Assembly: GCA_900554635.1 (NCBI GenBank) | Contig: USHY01000004.1 | Location: 1 to 46,006, forward strand | Direction of reading: 5' to 3' | Length of the DNA stretch: 46,006 bases | DNA from: an uncultured Clostridium sp. | Lineage (GTDB): Bacteria > Bacillota > Clostridia > TANB77 > CAG-508 | Shown here: piece by piece, positions 43,252-46,006 of the stretch | Layout of the letters: each line of letters begins with the position of its first letter | Position numbering within the stretch: position 1 is the first letter of the stretch | Position numbers and translations under genes: made by a program | Notes under the pieces: model-generated | Told to the model about the DNA's origin: nothing | Database searches by the model: none | What the model saw: only the letters and a program-made list of their open reading frames with translations

Positions 43252-44553
43252 TTATATTATATCTAAAATATATTTTTCTGGTTCTACATTTTGCTCGGTT
43301 ATTCTATATGCTTTTTTTACTTCTTCTATTGCTTGTTGGCCTTTTTGTTCATCATTTGAATGAATATATGCTAATACTTCTCCTTCTTGCACTTTATCTC
43401 CAATTTTCTTTTCTAGCCATATTCCTACACTATAGTCTATTCCATCTTCTTTTTTTACTCTTCCAGCACCAAGGTGAACTGATGCTACACCTATTGCCTC
43501 AGCATTTAATTTTTCTATATATCCTGATTTTTCACTTTTTAATGGAATTATATATTTTGCTTTTTCAAATTTTTCTGTATTTTCAATATAACTTACATCT
43601 CCACCTTGGTTTTGTACAAGTTCTATGAATTTTTGATATGCTTTTCCGTTATTTATGTTTTCCATTATTTTATTTTTGTTTTCCTCTATGTTATCTCCTT
43701 CTCCTGCTAGCCTAATTATTTGGCTTCCTATTCCAAGTATTATTTCTTTAATATCGCTTGGCATATTTCCTTTTAAACATTCTATTGTTTCTTTTATTTC
43801 AAGAATGTTTCCTACTGCTTTTCCTACTGGTTCATCCATGTTTGTAAGTACACATACAGTTTCTCTATTTGCTAGAGTTCCTATGTCTTTCATGATTTTT
43901 GATATTTCTCTTGCATCTTCTTCTGTTTTCATAAATGCACCACTACCAACTGTTACATCTAATACTATTTTTTCTGCTCCTGCTGCTATTTTTTTGCTCA
44001 TAATGCTTGATGCAATAAGTGCTTTATTATCTACACATGCTATTGCATCTCTTAGTGCATATAGTTTTTTATCAGCTGGTGCTAAATTTGCGGTTTGGCC
44101 TATTACGCTTATTCCTATTTTTTTTACATTTTCTATGAATTCTTTTTTATCTACTTGTGTATTATATCCTGGGATTGATTCTAGTTTATCTACTGTTCCG
44201 CCTGTAAAGCCAAGTCCTCTTCCAGACATTTTTGCTACTGGTATTCCAAGTGATGCGATTATTGGCATTAAGACTATTGTTATTTTGTCTCCAACTCCTC
44301 CTGTTGAGTGTTTGTCTACAACAGTCTTTCCAAGTGATGATAAATCTAGTATTTCTCCTGAATGTGCCATTTCTAAGGTTAGATTTGTTGTTTCATCTTT
44401 TGTCATACCATTTAAGTATATTGCCATAACAAGTGCTGCTGCTTGATAGTCTGTAATATTCCCTGCAACATATTCCTTAATAAAATACTGTATTTCTTCC
44501 TTACTAAGCTCTTTTTTATCTCTTTTTTTTGCAATTATTTCTTGTATATTCAT
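43252..44553 (-). CDS. pdp: Pyrimidine-nucleoside phosphorylase
   Basis: A 433-residue enzyme that splits thymidine and uridine to base and sugar 1-phosphate. Signatures: EEIQYFIKEYVAGNITDYQAAALVMA, the phosphate-binding DKHSTGGVGDK, and MSGRGLGFTGGTVDKLESIPG. C-terminal GYIEKLNAEAIGVASVHLGAGR is also typical. Thymidine phosphorylase DeoA is a close alternative. SD TGGAGG precedes the ATG. It is in an operon with rnhB and pcrA. Confidence 0.95.
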   Translation of the reverse strand: MNIQEIIAKKRDKKELSKEEIQYFIKEYVAGNITDYQAAALVMAIYLNGMTKDETTNLTLEMAHSGEILDLSSLGKTVVDKHSTGGVGDKITIVLMPIIASLGIPVAKMSGRGLGFTGGTVDKLESIPGYNTQVDKKEFIENVKKIGISVIGQTANLAPADKKLYALRDAIACVDNKALIASSIMSKKIAAGAEKIVLDVTVGSGAFMKTEEDAREISKIMKDIGTLANRETVCVLTNMDEPVGKAVGNILEIKETIECLKGNMPSDIKEIILGIGSQIIRLAGEGDNIEENKNKIMENINNGKAYQKFIELVQNQGGDVSYIENTEKFEKAKYIIPLKSEKSGYIEKLNAEAIGVASVHLGAGRVKKEDGIDYSVGIWLEKKIGDKVQEGEVLAYIHSNDEQKGQQAIEEVKKAYRITEQNVEPEKYILDII

Positions 44554-44567
44554 TTATTTTCCTCCAT

Positions 44568-45194
44568 TTATATAAAATTTTTTATGAATGTTTTTCTATG
44601 AATTGGCGTTGCCCCATATGTTTTTAAGGCTTGAATGTGTTTTGCTGTTCCGTAGCCTTTGTGGGATGCAAATCCATATTGTGGGTATATTTCATCATAT
44701 TCTTGCATTATTCTATCCCTTGTAACTTTGGCAATTATTGATGCTGCTGATATGCTATAAATTTTGGCATCTCCTTTTATTATTGATGTATAAGGAATTT
44801 TGCAAGTATCTATATGTTCTAAAGCATCAACTAGAATTCTTTCAGGTTTTACTTTTAAGTTTTCTATTGCCATATGTAAGGCTTTTTTTGTTGCATTTAG
44901 GATATTAATTTCATCAATTTCCTTTTGGTCAACAATTCCAACTGCCCAATCTATTGCTTCTTCTGTAATTTGTTCATATAGTTTTTCTCTTTTTTTCTCT
45001 GATATTTTTTTTGAATCATTAACACCTTCTATAAAAGAATCAGGTTTCATTATAGCAACTCCAACAACAACAGGTCCTGCAAGAGGGCCTCTTCCTGCCT
45101 CATCTATTCCTGCTATATATCCAACTCCATTGATATGCAAATTATTTTCAAACTCTTTTAAACAATTTAATCTTTCAATTTCCTTTTCCTTCAT
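44568..45194 (-). CDS. rnhB: Ribonuclease HII
   Basis: A 208-residue nuclease that removes RNA from RNA-DNA hybrids and misinserted ribonucleotides. The family start YIAGIDEAGRGPLAGPVVVG holds two acidic residues of the active site; a third is in ILVDALEHID, and KGDAKIYSISAASIIAKVTRD and GFASHKGYGTAKH complete it. SD AGGAG precedes the ATG. It overlaps no neighbour but is 8 bases after the upstream gene. Confidence 0.96.
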   Translation of the reverse strand: MKEKEIERLNCLKEFENNLHINGVGYIAGIDEAGRGPLAGPVVVGVAIMKPDSFIEGVNDSKKISEKKREKLYEQITEEAIDWAVGIVDQKEIDEINILNATKKALHMAIENLKVKPERILVDALEHIDTCKIPYTSIIKGDAKIYSISAASIIAKVTRDRIMQEYDEIYPQYGFASHKGYGTAKHIQALKTYGATPIHRKTFIKNFI

Positions 45195-45202
45195 TTTTAC
45201 TC

Positions 45203-45652
45203 CTACATTTCAGATAGCTTATATTTTCCCTCTATGCCAAGTGAATAAAACACTTCCTCAGTATTATAATCTACTACATAAAACTCATCTTCATTAATTT
45301 CAACATCTTTAATACCATTATTTAGCAAATCTTCTTTACTCAAAATATAAAACTCTGGTTCTTCAACTGTAGTCAAAGACTCCTTTAATCCATCTGAAAT
45401 TTTAAATTCACTCTCATTATTCTCAATATCCAACTTTGTACCAACCAAAGCATTATTCTCTGTATCAACAATATGCTTATTCTGCACATTAGTAATTGTA
45501 CCCTGAATAGCAAGCATAGTAGCCTTAATATCCTCACACCTCTGCTTATACAAATAATCCCTAGCATAATTAAATCCCAAAACACCAATTATACCTATAG
45601 AAATAACAATCACCAATAAAGCTACAAGCACAATTCCACGACCCGATCTCAT
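45203..45652 (-). CDS. Pilin-like single-helix membrane protein
   Basis: A 149-residue protein. The N-terminus MRSGRGIVLVALLVIVISIG recalls type IV pilin-like leaders (basic, Gly, then a long hydrophobic helix), but the usual Glu5 is missing. The rest is soluble, acidic and 110 residues long (NNALVGTKLDIENNESEFKI). Function unknown. The ATG at 45652 is chosen; starts at 45673 (TTG) and 45664 are possible and would add KGMKCE. First gene of the rnhB-pdp-pcrA operon with a consensus promoter. Confidence 0.7.
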   Translation of the reverse strand: MRSGRGIVLVALLVIVISIGIIGVLGFNYARDYLYKQRCEDIKATMLAIQGTITNVQNKHIVDTENNALVGTKLDIENNESEFKISDGLKESLTTVEEPEFYILSKEDLLNNGIKDVEINEDEFYVVDYNTEEVFYSLGIEGKYKLSEM

Positions 45653-45689
45653 TTCACACTTCATTCCCTTCAATAAAAAATCTTATTCT

Positions 45690-45718
45690 ATTATATATGT
45701 ATCTTCCAAATTTTTCAA
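45690..45718 (-). promoter_or_regulatory. Promoter of the pilin-like/rnhB/pdp/pcrA operon
   Basis: On the minus strand: TTGAAA (45718-45713), a 17-base spacer, then TATAAT (45695-45690). Confidence 0.85.
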
Positions 45719-45765
45719 TACCGAACTACAAAATATCTGCAAATTTCTACACCTCCCCAACAAAA

Positions 45766-45786
45766 AAAGGCGCCCCCAGCGCCTTT
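45766..45786 (-). terminator. GC-rich terminator of the right-edge RNA
   Basis: AAAGGCGC pairs with GCGCCTTT around CCCCA; the minus strand continues TTTTTTTG. It ends a transcript coming from beyond 45787. Confidence 0.92.
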
Positions 45787-46006
45787 CCCCAGCGAAAATT
45801 TCCCTCCCTAGAAAAATTTTCGCCCTATACCTGTTAAATTTAATTACCCTAAAACTACCTCCTGATGTTTTTCAACTACATCGCCTGTAATTTTAGATAT
45901 TTATGCAAACGGTCAACAAAACAGTTGTTACTAAAAAATTTCGAGCCAGTACCATTATCACACATTGCCCAAGTTCAAACCTAGCCTCAATCCCAAGCCG
46001 ACCAAA
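45766..46006 (-). ncRNA. Probable structured non-coding RNA, 5' part beyond the window
   Basis: No gene lies in 45719-46006. Upstream of a strong minus-strand terminator the minus strand is G-rich and not like the AT-rich spacers elsewhere. It holds several hairpins: a 10-bp stem GCGAAAATTT (45792-45801) with its complement at 45814-45823, GATGT/ACATC (45864-45882) and AACAA/TTGTT (45915-45929). It does not match the 3' ends of tmRNA, 6S or RNase P RNA that I know. A clostridial structured RNA such as raiA is possible, but I cannot confirm this. Confidence 0.45.

Overview
The window is low-GC DNA with gene content typical of a spore-forming Clostridia lineage: sigG, CotF-type coat genes, the ftsQ-DUF881-sbp division cluster, mreB/mreC, MEP-pathway ispG/ispH and a class-D-like sortase. 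Start codons are ATG, TTG and GTG, and Shine-Dalgarno sites are strong. The style of the proteins recalls uncultivated gut Clostridia (CAG-508/TANB77-like), but that placement is a guess.

Layout. 1-1785 (-): a membrane-tethered subtilisin cut by the window edge. 2034-6885: a HExxH protein, an RsiV-like membrane protein, a YkvI-type transporter, and a DUF5711-cvpA pair. 6911-10914 (-): murA, ftsQ, two DUF881 genes and sbp. 11006-11082 (-): tRNA-Arg(UCU). 11217-15051: an LCP ligase, a DacF-like protein (-), comEA and sigG. 15132-19308: two unknown genes, a DnaJ/CbpA-type co-chaperone (-) and a REC-HD-GYP regulator. 19355-28181 (-): two very large adjacent surface proteins. 28466-32279: galM, sortase, ispH, ispG. 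32385-39230: an acidic unknown protein, then DUF4321-radC-mreB-mreC-purB (-) and mecA. 39283-45652 (-): an M23 peptidase, two coat proteins, and the pcrA, pdp, rnhB and pilin-like genes. 45766-46006 (-): the 3' part of a probable structured RNA ending in a terminator.

The main result concerns the codon CGG. Four otherwise normal, conserved genes (ykvI-like, ftsQ, comEA, dnaJ) each lose their reading frame at exactly one point. At every one of these points the zero-frame codon is CGG. Skipping the C, so that the next codon is GGA or GGC (Gly), restores the full conserved protein in all four. My visual scan of roughly 14,000 codons found no other in-frame CGG in the window, while CGT, CGC and CGA are used normally as arginine. 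This suggests that CGG has no sense meaning here and acts as a +1 frameshift (or CGGN four-base) signal, probably read as glycine. The four genes are therefore annotated as joined, full-length CDSs rather than pseudogenes.

Other points of note: the DacF-like protein lacks two catalytic serines; sigG has a sigma-F-like promoter; the subtilisin carries a nine-cysteine linker; and one large surface protein ends in a non-canonical SLTTG sorting-like motif.
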